Positions 1-9,125 are shown, counted from the stretch's first letter. The stretch is 64,000 nt of DNA from Hyaloperonospora brassicae (GCA_947650285.1 CANTFL010001486.1:310001-374000); one strand, 5' to 3'. Program-made: numbers and translations. The notes: generated by a model from the letters alone, not told the origin.

Positions 1-99
1 CTTTTCTCAGGTGATGTCGATTGAATATTATCAAAATAGATAATATTCAAAAATTGGTACTTTTGTTTCATTTTTATGTAACGGGCTCACACCGTTACA
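1..99 (-). repeat. 3' LTR of element I (partial)
   Basis: Bases 1-99 align without gaps to 7850-7948, with four mismatches. The LTR ends at 99 in CCGTTACA, the inverse of its start TGTAACGG at 7479. It contains two perfect inverted repeats (21-32 with 39-50; 76-84 with 92-100) whose stems are each interrupted by a substitution in the right-hand LTR. Confidence 0.92.
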
Positions 100-113
100 T
101 CACCCCTCCCTTA
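100..113 (-). other. Polypurine tract of element I
   Basis: On the minus strand this is a purine run (AGGGAGGGGTGA) directly next to the 3' LTR, the position expected for the plus-strand primer of an LTR retroelement. Confidence 0.8.
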
Positions 114-176
114 GCCATCAGTCACTATAATGAGTAATTAATTCGTTGGTGACAGAGAGACCACCGTCGTGTCGAT

Positions 177-2015
177 TTGAGGACGGGGAGCACTTGTTTG
201 TATTTCCCTTCTCTCTTCGACTTTGGAGCGCATGACAAGTCGGTACATGGGCTCGCGAGAAAGGCTGCGTCCGAAGCGGCTGCACAGATGCGTGCAGCCG
301 GAGGATGGCAAGACACTAAAGGCTCGGCAGCAGGCGATAATGCGCCTGCTGCTGCTAAAAAGCAGCCTGCAACACCCATGATTGCAGGTGCACGTGGTCA
401 TCCACGTGCAGCTTCTTCACCCGCATCTTCGGCCGCGGGTGGACTACCCATGGACGTCGACCCCGATTTAGAGGTGCTCTATTTGGGTGATTCGGATCCC
501 CATCCAACTCCAAGTCGTCCGCAAAGCCCGACCGTACGGTTGCGGAAACAAAGACTGCTGCGCCTCGCGGCAGTCTCGATCCTGAATTGCGGCATGAGAT
601 GTTCGGTTCATCCGACGATTCCGGGAATTCGTCGCCGGGATCGACCCGATCGCGCTCGTATTCAAACGAGGCGAGTGTGCAACATGAGAACGTCATCATC
701 ATGACGATGTCGATAACTCTTCGCGGAGTCATCGTAGCCATAGCCGCATTAATACGAGGTATTGCGGTGATCGTGGTGCCAGTGCTTACGTTGGCACCAC
801 GCAAGAGGAGTAGGATCGTGACGCGTTGCGATCTGGTCCTAAAAACAAGCCATTGATGCCCTCCGTGAGCGAGCTGAGAGGGTGGTATGGGTTTACTACT
901 TGTAGTTTTCAAATCCCACTCTTTGACTCGTCAAATATCCATGGTCTTGACCCCAGTGCGAATCATTATTGCACTGGGCATGACTTTTACATCGATGTCT
1001 TCTTAAGACATCGATGGTACCACGGCAACCGAAAGAGAGACGAGCTCTCTTTGGTTTAGGCGTTGAATTCGTTTATCGGCAACATTGAGAATGTTGGCCG
1101 CAAGGTTTGGCTGGACAAACTCGATGTTGCTCGCAACAGGTCCGAGCTGAAGTCTCATACCGGTGCTCGGTACAAATTGCACAGTTTGTATCGAGATGTA
1201 GATTTAACTTGACCCTCGTGGGGAGAGAAATGTCTGAGTTGTGTTGACAACTCAGTTTGCGCCCCTGGGACGGCGTACCTCCTTAATCTCCCTACTGTAG
1301 GGTGCGCATCTCGTCCGAGATGCGTCATGGAATTCAGAACCTACAATCCCTTAACGAATATAGCGGGCGTTTGTACGACGATGGCCCTCTATCGTCGGGT
1401 GTGTCTCGTTGTAGTTCTCGACGATACCGGGCACATCCAACATCATCTGGGAGCCCCGCTCCCAGCTGTTCCAAGAGGGTGGATACCCTCACCACTGGAC
1501 GAGGTAACTTGTCCTTGATCCTAAATTGTCACGGTGGTTCAAGATAAGCTCCACCAGGAAGAGATAACCACCGTGAGAGTCAATTTGAGGATGCGGAGGA
1601 GGAGGGAAACCTCCTCCAAGTAGTTCTGCTTGCTATCTCGACCTGAAGCGAGGTGGATCGCCCAATTGTAGAATTGCGCGAGAATTTGGAGCACGAGCGA
1701 GACAGGCGTTTCGCTCTGACCGACACTGTGCGGCAGAACCGCAAGGATTGCGAGACCGAGTGTGCGAAGGACCGTGATGAGTACGCGGTCGCGCAACCGC
1801 AGGTCGAGCGCGAAATCCGCTCCCTCATTGAGGAGCTGGGGACGGCACGCATGAAGATCTCTCGGCTGAACGGAGAGGTCCCTTCATTACGCATCCAGAC
1901 TAATCGTGTGGAGCGCGAACGCAAGAGCCTGATGGAAGTTCTTGAACGTGGGGGTTATCTTCGTCGTCGGAAGAGGGCTCGTACTGACAGTACGGGTGGA
2001 GACGTCTCACGTTGA
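177..2015 (+). pseudogene. Antisense accessory gene of element I (coiled coil)
   Basis: The plus strand, opposite to gag-pol, carries protein-like sequence from just inside the 3' LTR to the end of integrase. Segments: 177-704 (Ala/Pro-rich N-terminus, then an acidic PMDVDPDLE stretch), a frameshift near 560-600 into 587-700 (Ser/Arg-rich), further pieces at 826-1059 and 1302-1518, and 1653-2015. The last is a 120-codon, highly charged stretch with heptad-like spacing, so probably a coiled coil, ending in a basic RRRKRAR motif. Its 3' end overlaps the integrase C-terminus tail to tail (1900-2015). I do not recognise the protein. It is broken by several stops and frameshifts. It could be an old captured host gene or an antisense ORF belonging to the family; the similar arrangement in element III favours the latter. 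Confidence 0.6.
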
Positions 2016-3433
2016 ACGTAGGATGCGTACGCATCCTACGTGGCAGTTCGATCGTGTATGTGTTGCCTTGCCGACGCAGCACACGAAAGGGGCCGATGTA
2101 CTTGGGCAGTAGTTTACTGCTGCCCACATTGGTCACCACGTGTTTAGGTAGGTTTTGACTCAGATAGTAGGACTAAGTCACCTTTGACAAACGAATGTAT
2201 ATTTGCTCTTCCATTCTTGTCAGCGTTTCGTTTCTGAAGGTCCACCGCGTAAGCGATGGAAACCTGTACGAAACGGACCTCTGCTTCACGAGCCAGCAGA
2301 AATCCTTCGGCTGATTCGGGATTGTTTTCTTCAGTTCGCCTTGTGCGAACTGCAGGAAGAGTCTTTTCCTCTTTCTCTTAACTGGCGAGAATGTCGTCAT
2401 CCTCACTAAAATGATCGTTGGCGATGCTGAAAATAGCAGTTTCGTCATCATAATCGATAGCAATAATAGCGTCATCGCTATTATTGAGGTGATCTTCTTC
2501 ATCGATGTCGACTTGATCGATATCGGCATCATACGTGAAGACGTTAGCGTCGGCACGTGATGAGCAAGAGCCATAACGGTTTTTGCTCGAGGGAGTCCCT
2601 CCTCCCTTATACAATAATCACACTTTAAAAGGGTGGGCAGACGTGGATGGCGTAAGCCATTTACGAAGAACGGTGTGTGCTGTGTAGAAGCATGAACCGA
2701 ATTATTGATGGCGAATTCCGCCATCAGTCAGAATTCGCTCCAACTCGAGAACAAGTGGACGTATTATCGAAGGATCTCTTTGAAGACACGATTTTCACGT
2801 TCCGTCTGATAACTGTTTCGGGATGGTCAGATGTCGACATCTTCAGCCGTGTTCCTAGTGAACGGAACACGGATTGCCAAAAGTCTGCCGTGAAACGAGG
2901 GTCACGGTCTGACACGAGTTCACGGGGTAATCCGTGAAGTCGAAATATCGTGTCGATAAAGACACTAGCTCAGCCTTGTGCCGTGATCGACTCGTGAACA
3001 GCAGCAATATGCACCATCCACCTTAACCGGTCAACTAACACAAGAATACCATAATTATGGTGAGCTTCTTCGGGTTCCCCGAAGACGAAGTCCATCGAAA
3101 CGGACTGTCAGCACTCTGCCGGGACAGGTAGAGGCTGCAAGGGTGCACAAGATAAAGGACTGGCATTCAACCGTTGAAAACCCTCAAAAGCACGAATGTA
3201 ATCGCGGACAAAATAATAATGGTGAGGCCAGTAAAAGTCACGACTTACCGTAAGGTAAGTCTCTTATCCTGGCCACGATGACTACCTGTTAGAGCATCGT
3301 GACACTCATAAAAGATGCGCAAGCTCAAATTGATATGAGTGGGAACGACAACACGAGGCGTGTTGCCGGCAACAGCTGTATAATAGAATATCCCGCTGCG
3401 TGTTGTGTACCGATCCTCTTCGGATCGGTACAA
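1900..3433 (-). pseudogene. Integrase of element I (broken)
   Basis: Four pieces of a Ty3-type integrase are visible. At 3245-3433 the zinc-binding region shows the ECHDALTGSHRG motif. At 2724-2915 the catalytic core has SDRDPRFTADFW and then STSDHPET. A one-base loss directly after HPET shifts the frame, so the catalytic-Glu segment (QTERENR) is read in another frame at about 2780-2812, followed by in-frame stops. At about 2620-2724 the core continues as EFAINNSVHAS and NGLRHPRLP. At 1900-2139 the C-terminal domain shows GPFRVLRRQ and HPTFNVRRLHPY. No chromodomain was seen. The segment 2173-2620 has lost recognisable similarity. The 3' end overlaps the antisense ORF on the other strand. Confidence 0.85.
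2016..2041. repeat. Perfect 26-bp palindrome
   Basis: The centre is GATGCGTACGCATC. It lies in the integrase C-terminal coding region of element I and one base after the stop of the antisense ORF. Confidence 0.95.
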
Positions 3434-4083
3434 AGCCGGTTAATTTTTTTGAAGATTTACGAGATGGATTCACCAGATGATCCATCAAGCGCAGAAGGTC
3501 CTTGTCCTCTGCGTAAGCCTTTTGCACGTCGTCAAGTAAACTTGACGACGGCACACTGGCTGTAAGTGGTGCAACAGTGGATTTATCTTCACTGTTGGAC
3601 TGCGCGCCCGACTCAAAATCGGGTCGGCACGATAGGGCGTCAGCGACGTTATTCATTCGTACTGGTGTATACTCGACGGAGAAGTTGTACTCAGTGAAGA
3701 AATACAGCCACCTCGCCATTCGTTGAGAGAGGTGGGGACTGTTTACGACCGTGTGTAGTGAAGCATGGTACGTATAGACAATGAACGGTTTATATCCCAA
3801 GAGATAGACACGAAACTTAGCCAATGCGTACTTCATGGCAAGGAGTTTCTTGGTCATGCACTGGTTAATTCCACTCAGCTTCTTGCAGCTGACGCGATTG
3901 ATATCAGATGACGCGTTCTGCGCCACCTGTGTCGTATCGCATCAATGCACAGCCGATAGCAAAATCGCTGCAGTCACAGATCGCGTGAAGCGGTCTGTCC
4001 TGGTCGGCAATCGCCAAGATGGGCGAGTGCATCAAGCTTTTCTTTTCACGTTCAAAGGAACGCTGACAGTCAGCGTTCCATGA
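3306..4083 (-). pseudogene. RNase H of element I (catalytic residues lost)
   Basis: This is the RNase H domain following RT. In 3926-4083 the first part reads WNADCQRSFE...HAICDCSDFAIGCAL, with the first catalytic Asp in place, but a stop separates it from the RT frame. In the ORF 3306-3926 (206 codons) the helix that normally reads KELLAM is KKLLAM (residues 26-31), so the catalytic Glu is Lys. The strand that normally reads YTDHASL is YTYHASL (residues 51-57), so Asp is Tyr. The connecting region continues as SQRMARWL and VADALSCRPDFE. By family knowledge these substitutions would abolish RNase H activity. The end runs into the integrase zinc finger. Confidence 0.88.
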
Positions 4084-5331
4084 CTACTTCACGTTTTTCT
4101 TAGGTAAACAAGGAAGATGCACAGTCATTTCGGCGTAGTTGCGCGAGTACTTGTGCAAGTATGCCGCTAGCCCAAGGAACTTCCGCATCCCCTTGACATC
4201 GACTGGCATAGGCCAGTCGGTAATCGCCTTGATATATTCGGGATCAGGGCGTACGCCGTGTTTACCCACGATGCACCCAAGAAGTGGTATTTCTCTAGCC
4301 GCGAATATACACTTCTTGAGGTTTGCGTACAACTTATGCTTGCGCATAAGTTGAAGGACTTGACGAACGTGAGTTCTGTGAGCTTCGAAGTCCGTTTTCC
4401 TGTCCATAGCCCGGCTATGGACGAACACATCGTCGAAGTAACTCGGTGCGAAATCCCACACCGGTCTCAACAGATTTGTAACACATGTGTTGAATGTTTC
4501 AGGGGCATTGATCAGCCCATGTGGCATCACTAGCCATTCCCACAGCATACCGCTGGGGGTGCTTACTGATGTGTACGGGATGTCCCGTTCACGCATGAGG
4601 ATCTGATAGAATCCATCCATCATATCCAGGGACGAGGACATGGTACTCTTTGACATACCATCTATGATCACGTCCTTCCTCGGTATCGGCGTCTGAGCCG
4701 GTACCGTTGCAGCATTCAATTTGTTGAATGCGTGCACTATCCGCCACCCTCCTGTGGCCTTTTGCACACAGAAGGTCGGAGAGCTGTGAGGGGATGTTGA
4801 TTTCCTCACATGGCCCGCTGATAAGCGATCGGCAAAGAACTTGTCGATCGCTAGTACTTGTTCACGAGGCAGTGACCACTGCTTCATGACACAGTACTTC
4901 GAGCCCGGTTTGAGCTCGATCTCGTGTCGAGTGCATTTATCCTTAGGCAACTTGCATGGCACGGATTCAGAGAACACATCCCTGAATTCGATCAAATCCT
5001 TATATAAAGTGTTTGCCTGAACCGACTCCCAGGATTGAGACGTGTATCGTTCAATCCGAGTCTTCTCATCGAGGACACTTTCGTCCATCGATGAGCTGCT
5101 GAGAACCCGTTCGTTCTCAGCAAATACTATTGCCGACCGAATATCGGCTACATACTCATCCTCCGTTACGAGTATGCAGCTCTGATTGACTTTTCCACTA
5201 CGCAGATCGCGCAAGAACCGATTCGGATCCAGCGTTGGCAACTGAGTTATCTCCGAAGTTAACTTCGGAGGCACAATTAGATCAAGGGTATAAGCGCCTA
5301 CGCTTGATCCGTCATTGACCAAGACGTTCAA
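4084..5331 (-). CDS. Reverse transcriptase segment of element I
   Basis: A 415-codon open segment holds a complete Ty3/Gypsy RT fingers-palm region. Recognisable blocks are LKPGSKYCVMKQWSLPREQ, SSPTFCVQKATGGWRIV, SSLDMMDGFYQI, MPHGLINAPETF and the active-site box YFDDVFVHS, with both Asp present. The thumb/connection follows as LLGCIVGKHGVRPDPE and MRKFLGLAAYLHKY. It converts the element's RNA to cDNA in cytoplasmic particles. The N-terminal ~120 residues are the protease-RT spacer. It is the longest undisturbed pol segment in the element, but it ends at a stop before RNase H and lacks its own start context, so it is a fragment of a broken polyprotein. Confidence 0.9.
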   Translation of the reverse strand: MNVLVNDGSSVGAYTLDLIVPPKLTSEITQLPTLDPNRFLRDLRSGKVNQSCILVTEDEYVADIRSAIVFAENERVLSSSSMDESVLDEKTRIERYTSQSWESVQANTLYKDLIEFRDVFSESVPCKLPKDKCTRHEIELKPGSKYCVMKQWSLPREQVLAIDKFFADRLSAGHVRKSTSPHSSPTFCVQKATGGWRIVHAFNKLNAATVPAQTPIPRKDVIIDGMSKSTMSSSLDMMDGFYQILMRERDIPYTSVSTPSGMLWEWLVMPHGLINAPETFNTCVTNLLRPVWDFAPSYFDDVFVHSRAMDRKTDFEAHRTHVRQVLQLMRKHKLYANLKKCIFAAREIPLLGCIVGKHGVRPDPEYIKAITDWPMPVDVKGMRKFLGLAAYLHKYSRNYAEMTVHLPCLPKKNVK

Positions 5332-5360
5332 CGTCTCGGTTTCTTCCTGGGAACTTGTTT

Positions 5361-5669
5361 CTACATGTTGCTGAGGGCCTCATTCCTCAGCATGAGACTT
5401 TTGAGGAATCTTTTCTTAAGCACATGGGGACTTATTCCCTCTACGTTTTCTGACTGTGGCTGTGCAACCACGGTCAGGTCTCGCTCCTCTACGGCCGGCT
5501 CCCCAGTCGACCTAGGATGACCGTGTTGCTCTTTGGCGGCAACAGGTTTCTTTCTTCTAGGACGTTGCTCGCTAGGCATAAGACTATGTCCCGGTCCACT
5601 CGACTTATTCGGGTGGTAGACCTTCGGCGCTGCCTGTACATCTGTACAGCCGCTCGGAGCTTGCTCCAC
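5361..5669 (-). pseudogene. Protease-RT spacer of element I pol
   Basis: A 102-codon open stretch in the pol region between protease and RT. It is basic and low in structure (RPRRKKPVAAKEQ) with an acidic patch (EPAVEERDL). It has no catalytic motif that I recognise. A stop near 5340-5360 separates it from the RT segment, so it is a polyprotein linker rather than an independent gene. Confidence 0.55.
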
Positions 5670-5738
5670 GGTGGAGCGATCAGCTACACTGAGGTCTTGC
5701 GCAGTCGTGCTTACGACCGTACCGCAAGCGAGGCCATC

Positions 5739-6250
5739 TCACTCACTCGCAGTACACCCACACGCTAGTGGACGCTCCATGACGTTCATCAGATGGCCAT
5801 CTGATGAACAAGCGGCAGGCATCTTCACATATCGACTCTGCCAGCGCACCCTTGGCTCGTACCTTCTGAGCCAAGGTAATCCTAGGATGACATCAAATTT
5901 TTCATCCAGATCCAGTACAATGAAGTCATTATCGTACTCGTCGTCCTCTAACGTGTAGTGGATTCTCACTACACACTTTTAACGGTAGTCGATGCGCCTG
6001 TAGCAAGGCGGACTGTCATCCTCATTAGGGGGGAATGGCGATCAACGAAATCAAGCCCACGGTCCTCCAGTGACCGGCGACAAATGAAATTATTCGACGC
6101 CCCACAGTCAACTAGAGCACGAAGTGACATAACCTTTGACACTTTCAACTTCAAGGTGATGAGCGAAACGTCATCACCAGGTGCAGAGACACACAGTGAC
6201 TGTGTATCTGGAGCGACTTTCGTCAAGAGATTTGCGAATTGTCTTGAGGG
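5739..6250 (-). pseudogene. Aspartic protease of element I (frameshifted)
   Basis: The retroviral-type protease is split at 5969-5971. The upstream frame (within 5969-6505) carries the active-site box LRALVDCGASNNFI, with Asp-Cys-Gly where most relatives have Asp-Ser/Thr-Gly, and ends TTVKSV followed by TAG. A one-base frame change resumes at 5969 with RIHYTLEDDEYD and then the second conserved block FDVILGLPWLRRYEP. By family knowledge the enzyme would process Gag-Pol. The frame change makes this copy non-functional. The perfect 26-bp palindrome 5784-5809 lies inside the coding part. Confidence 0.85.
5784..5809. repeat. Perfect 26-bp palindrome
   Basis: The centre is CAGATGGCCATCTG. It sits inside the protease coding frame of element I, where it encodes SSDGHLMN on the minus strand. 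Confidence 0.95.
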
Positions 6251-6257
6251 AGCTGGA

Positions 6258-7430
6258 TCAGTAGGGCGCTCCGCCCCCACTGACCCGGCCATTTTTTGAT
6301 GGTCCGTCTCGCTGTTGCGGCTTCGCAACAGCGCTGGACCCACGCCCATTGCCCTTTCTGGCAAATGGACGACCATTTCGCTCAGTATTGCTAGGTGCTG
6401 GGCGAGGGGCACTACACTCGTAAGCGTAGTGTCCCAACTTCTGGCAGCGATTGGACTTCTGCAATCGATTGTTGTTCGAAGAGCGATTTCTCTCGCTCTC
6501 AACATAATAGAGATCCATTGATTCTGGACCTCCGGTCTCTTGTCGTCTCAGTGGAAGATAAGAGATCGAGCTAGCATGAGCTTGTCTCATGCTGAATCCT
6601 TCCTGTTCCGCTGCTGCAATAGCATCTTCTAGAGTATTAAATCTAGGTGGAACAGGCGTTTCTTGAAGAACCCGTGTGCGATCCCTTGCATGAACACAGT
6701 AATCAACGTGCGTTCATTTACCGGGTTTGCACTTATACTACTCGCAAGGAGTCGTATATGCTGAGCGTAAGCGTGCACATCAAGCTTACCTCGTTGAAGT
6801 TTTAGAAGCTCTTACCGAGCCCTACTCTCAGCCCTTGGCGGCTCAAAGAAACGTTTGAGCCGGGTTTTGAAGGATTCGAGCGACTCAAAAGCGTATGGGT
6901 CGCTCATCTCCAGAAGTAAGGCCCAAGTCTTGGCACGTCCTACCAGGTGGAATTGAGCAACATGTTAGTTTCATTTGATCATCGTCGATATGACGTGCCC
7001 TTATGGCTCTGTCTAATATGACCAACCATTACAATAGGGAGTCTTCCTCGAATACTCTGTACTTGGTGATGTCAACCTTCAAGATTTCGGGGCGAAGTGT
7101 GTGCGTCGTCCAGCCCACAGCAGCATTGGATTGATGCTGTCTTAACAGGTATGTCTGCTGAGCACCGAGTTCTCTCAACTACTCAGCCTGTTGAGAGCCT
7201 TGCTGGTGAAGCAAGGCTACTTTCTCTTGCTCGGCTCCAAGTTTATGTTGAATGAACCTGGCGATAGCGGCATGTTTTTTGTCTCTGTCAAGAGATTACA
7301 ACATAGCGGTAACGCCAATGTCGCCCACGGTAGAGCTCATTCGCCCTACCGCGGTCCATTCGAGGTCACTCAAATGAGAGAAGCCTTTCTGTGTGACGCG
7401 AAAGCTCTCTTCCTCATCCCCCATGTTCAT
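6258..7430 (-). pseudogene. gag of element I
   Basis: Reading begins at the in-frame ATGs at 7430/7424 (MNMGDEEES), 30-50 bp downstream of the primer-binding site. Stops interrupt a Gln/Glu-rich coiled region (EQEKVALLHQQGSQQAE, about 7190-7250) and the capsid-like core at 6860-7110 (EILKVDITKYRVFEEDSLL, AQFHLVGRAKTWALLLEM, FKTRLKRF), a pattern typical of oomycete Gypsy Gag. The C-terminal ORF 6258-6590 has a zinc knuckle in which the first Cys of the usual C-x2-C-x4-H-x4-C is Ser (SNRCQKLGHYAYEC), followed by an Arg/Gly-rich tail. It would form the particle shell and bind RNA if intact; here it is decayed. Confidence 0.85.
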
Positions 7431-7460
7431 GATGGATAATATGGGTGATCGTTGGAAGGA

Positions 7461-7476
7461 CTACAAAGTGCTACCA
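7461..7476 (-). other. Candidate primer-binding site of element I
   Basis: On the plus strand the sequence ends in GCTACCA two bases before the LTR start at 7479. Read on the element strand this is TGGTAGC..., a site complementary to a tRNA 3' end with CCA. I cannot assign the tRNA without a tRNA set from the organism. Confidence 0.6.
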
Positions 7477-7478
7477 GG

Positions 7479-7948
7479 TGTAACGGGGCGCGCTCTTGCT
7501 CAGGAAACTAAGCAAGGCCTTGTATAGATAACAATACAAGGGTGCGTACGCCCGACGTCACGTACGCGTGGCGTGAGGAAGCGCGACTAAGACAATACAG
7601 ATCTTGAAAGCTCTGTCTTGAGGAAAAAGTAGAACTGTTATTTAGTGTAGTTATTTTCTTACTACATCATCTTTCGTCTTAAACTAACGATAATAAACTT
7701 CTGCCTCCTATGTGGGTCTTCGTTCCACCACCCATTGCGCGCGTCCAGCAGCGATTGGTGATTAATTTGGTTGATGTACACGGTACATCAAGCAAGAAGT
7801 GGGCCCCTCCACGGATATTACCCTTAAAGGTAATATTCCGACAACATCACTTTTCTCAGGTGATGTCGATTGAATATTATCAAAATAGATAATAGTCAAA
7901 AAGTGGTACTTTTGTTTCATTTTTATGTAATGGGCTCACCCCGTTACA
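7479..7948 (-). repeat. 5' LTR of element I
   Basis: A 470-bp LTR bounded by the inverted termini TGTAACGG (7479) and CCGTTACA (7948). It contains a chain of short inverted repeats: 7518-7525 with 7534-7541, 7771-7779 with 7783-7791, 7815-7822 with 7829-7836, 7844-7850 with 7860-7866. A diverged relative of its central part (CACCCATTGCGCGCGTCCA) occurs at about 8940. Confidence 0.92.
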
Positions 7949-8339
7949 GTTTTACTATTTCCAACGATACAGTGAAAAGCCTATCGTCCATTAATGACTG
8001 AACGATGGACGATTAATGACTGACTGGTCGATCTGTCAGTCATCAATTGATGACAGGCTGATCTGTCTGCCTTTCATATACATCGAATACTAGATAGTAA
8101 AAGAGCTAGTTGACCTTTATTGTAGGGTACTCTGAGCAAATTTTACAACTTAAGATCTGAGCATAAATAAACTTTAGTTTCATTCATAATAGGGCAAGTC
8201 GGTATAGCGCTTAGGCGGTATTGTGCGAGTGCACTTGGTGGTGTTAGTTCGTAAAAACCGTTGATTTTTTAATATGATATGAGAGCCCTTCCTTAGTTCT
8301 GTGGTACCGTAGTCAATCATTCTAGCACAGATATACTTT
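7949..8339. other. Unassigned spacer
   Basis: AT-rich sequence flanking element I. It starts with short repeats of ATTAATGACTG and GATCTGTC (7990-8070). I see no coding potential or RNA gene. Confidence 0.5.
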
Positions 8340-8690
8340 TGGAGTACTCACACAATCGCGTCGCCGAGTTGTGCCAACGGGTTGGAATGCTCAGTCGGAA
8401 TATTAAAATATACCTTTATGATTCGCCCCTTCGAGTTCAATTGTGGCTTTCGACTCACCGATTCCTCGCAACCAATTGCCCTAGAAGTCTGCCTGAGCTC
8501 AGCAACTTCAAAACCTTCCATTTCCTGTATATTTACATCAACTGGTTGTAGCCGACGCTTAACGCGGTTTTGCAGGTCACCAGGCGTAGTGTACTCCCGA
8601 ATGGAAGCAATACGATTAACTCGGCTGAGACCCACAGGCTAATTACTTATCAAAGTCTTTAGAAATGGTGCCTCCTCGCGGCGCTTACAG
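8340..8690 (-). repeat. Repeat R, copy 1, proximal part
   Basis: This matches, by eye at both DNA and protein level, the R segment of the satellite monomers (complement of 40330-40650) and R copy 2 (33550-33860). The minus strand has a 95-codon ORF (8348-8635) with EYTTPGDLQNRVKRRLQPV and EGFEVAELRQTSRAIGC. The satellite shows the same words broken by stops (EYTTPGDL, VKRRLQPV, EGFESAELRQASGAFGC). That three copies share these words in one frame suggests R descends from a coding region. I do not recognise the protein. Confidence 0.7.
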
Positions 8691-9125
8691 GTAACGTAAT
8701 GGGGCACTGGTCACTTTGCACTGAAACATAGGTACGGAGCTAACTCTCACTGACAACAGTGAAGGTCAGTGCCCTGCTAGGTATACACACTATACAGAGG
8801 AAGGGAAAACAACTAAAGCACAAAACTATTTGTAGAAAAGCAAAACTGTTATTTGATATAATTGAGTCCTATATCTCTCGTTCATCTTATTGACCCGACT
8901 TAATTAATCCATACAACGAAACGTATGATGACGTCTACTCACCACCCATTTCGCGCGTCCAACAGCGATTATTGAGTTGACATAAGCACAATATCAACCA
9001 ATGAGTAGACCTATCGGTCATCTTAATATTATCACTAAGATGAGTGAGATTGTTAAACGAATATTCAACATAAGATATTTCATTACCAATTCGCACAATG
9101 GCAATTGCATGTAACGGACTACCTC
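8691..9125. mobile_element. Old solo-LTR relic inserted in repeat R
   Basis: Sequence around 8820-8970 resembles the central LTR of element I: AAAACTGTTATTTGATATA compares with GAACTGTTATTTAGTGTAG, and CACCCATTTCGCGCGTCCA with CACCCATTGCGCGCGTCCA. R homology stops near 8690 and resumes near 9130, which fits an insertion of about 430 bp. The ends are too diverged to place exactly. Confidence 0.6.

Larger units (their letters stand above)
1..7948 (-). mobile_element. Element I: degenerate Ty3/Gypsy LTR retrotransposon
   Basis: The element reads on the minus strand in the order 5' LTR (7479-7948), primer-binding site, gag, protease, RT, RNase H, integrase, a plus-strand accessory ORF, polypurine tract and 3' LTR (1-99, cut by the window edge). 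Protease before RT and integrase after RNase H is the Ty3/Gypsy order. Frameshifts and stops break gag, protease/RT, RT/RNase H and integrase, and RNase H has lost two acidic residues, so the copy is dead. The 99 LTR bases that can be compared differ at four positions, so the insertion is old but not ancient. The target-site duplication cannot be checked because the left flank is outside the window. The element is unusually rich in perfect inverted repeats, listed separately. Confidence 0.93.
1..7948. repeat. Dense set of perfect short inverted repeats through element I
   Basis: Perfect stems of 8-13 bp with loops of 0-14 bases recur through LTR, coding and spacer sequence. Examples (left arm/right arm): 277-285/292-300, 327-336/343-352, 389-397/402-410, 772-781/792-801, 952-959/971-978, 990-1001/1005-1016, 1234-1242/1247-1255, 1305-1313/1316-1324, 1447-1454/1458-1465, 1595-1602/1610-1617, 2461-2471/2476-2486, 2847-2855/2864-2872, 3242-3249/3254-3261, 3406-3416/3422-3432, 3527-3537/3540-3550, 4057-4067/4069-4079, 4330-4339/4344-4353, 4402-4410/4414-4422, 4712-4719/4724-4731, 4824-4831/4845-4852, 5098-5106/5113-5121, 5369-5376/5385-5392, 5850-5858/5868-5876, 5953-5960/5967-5974, 6310-6319/6324-6333, 6839-6847/6854-6862, 7172-7179/7190-7197, 7196-7204/7210-7218. 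Loop-less palindromes: 2016-2041, 5251-5270, 5784-5809. I did not notice a comparable density in elements II and III. Confidence 0.88.

Noticed and set aside
2173..2620. Host gene in element I between integrase core and C-terminus
   Set aside because: The open frame continues from integrase words; the later part looks like frameshifted pol with acidic low-complexity sequence.
6258..7430. Programmed stop readthrough in gag of element I
   Set aside because: There are several stops in gag and frame breaks elsewhere, and key residues are lost; decay is the simpler explanation.
7160..7440. Plus-strand ORF of 82 codons at 7191-7439
   Set aside because: It is the complement of the gag N-terminus of element I.
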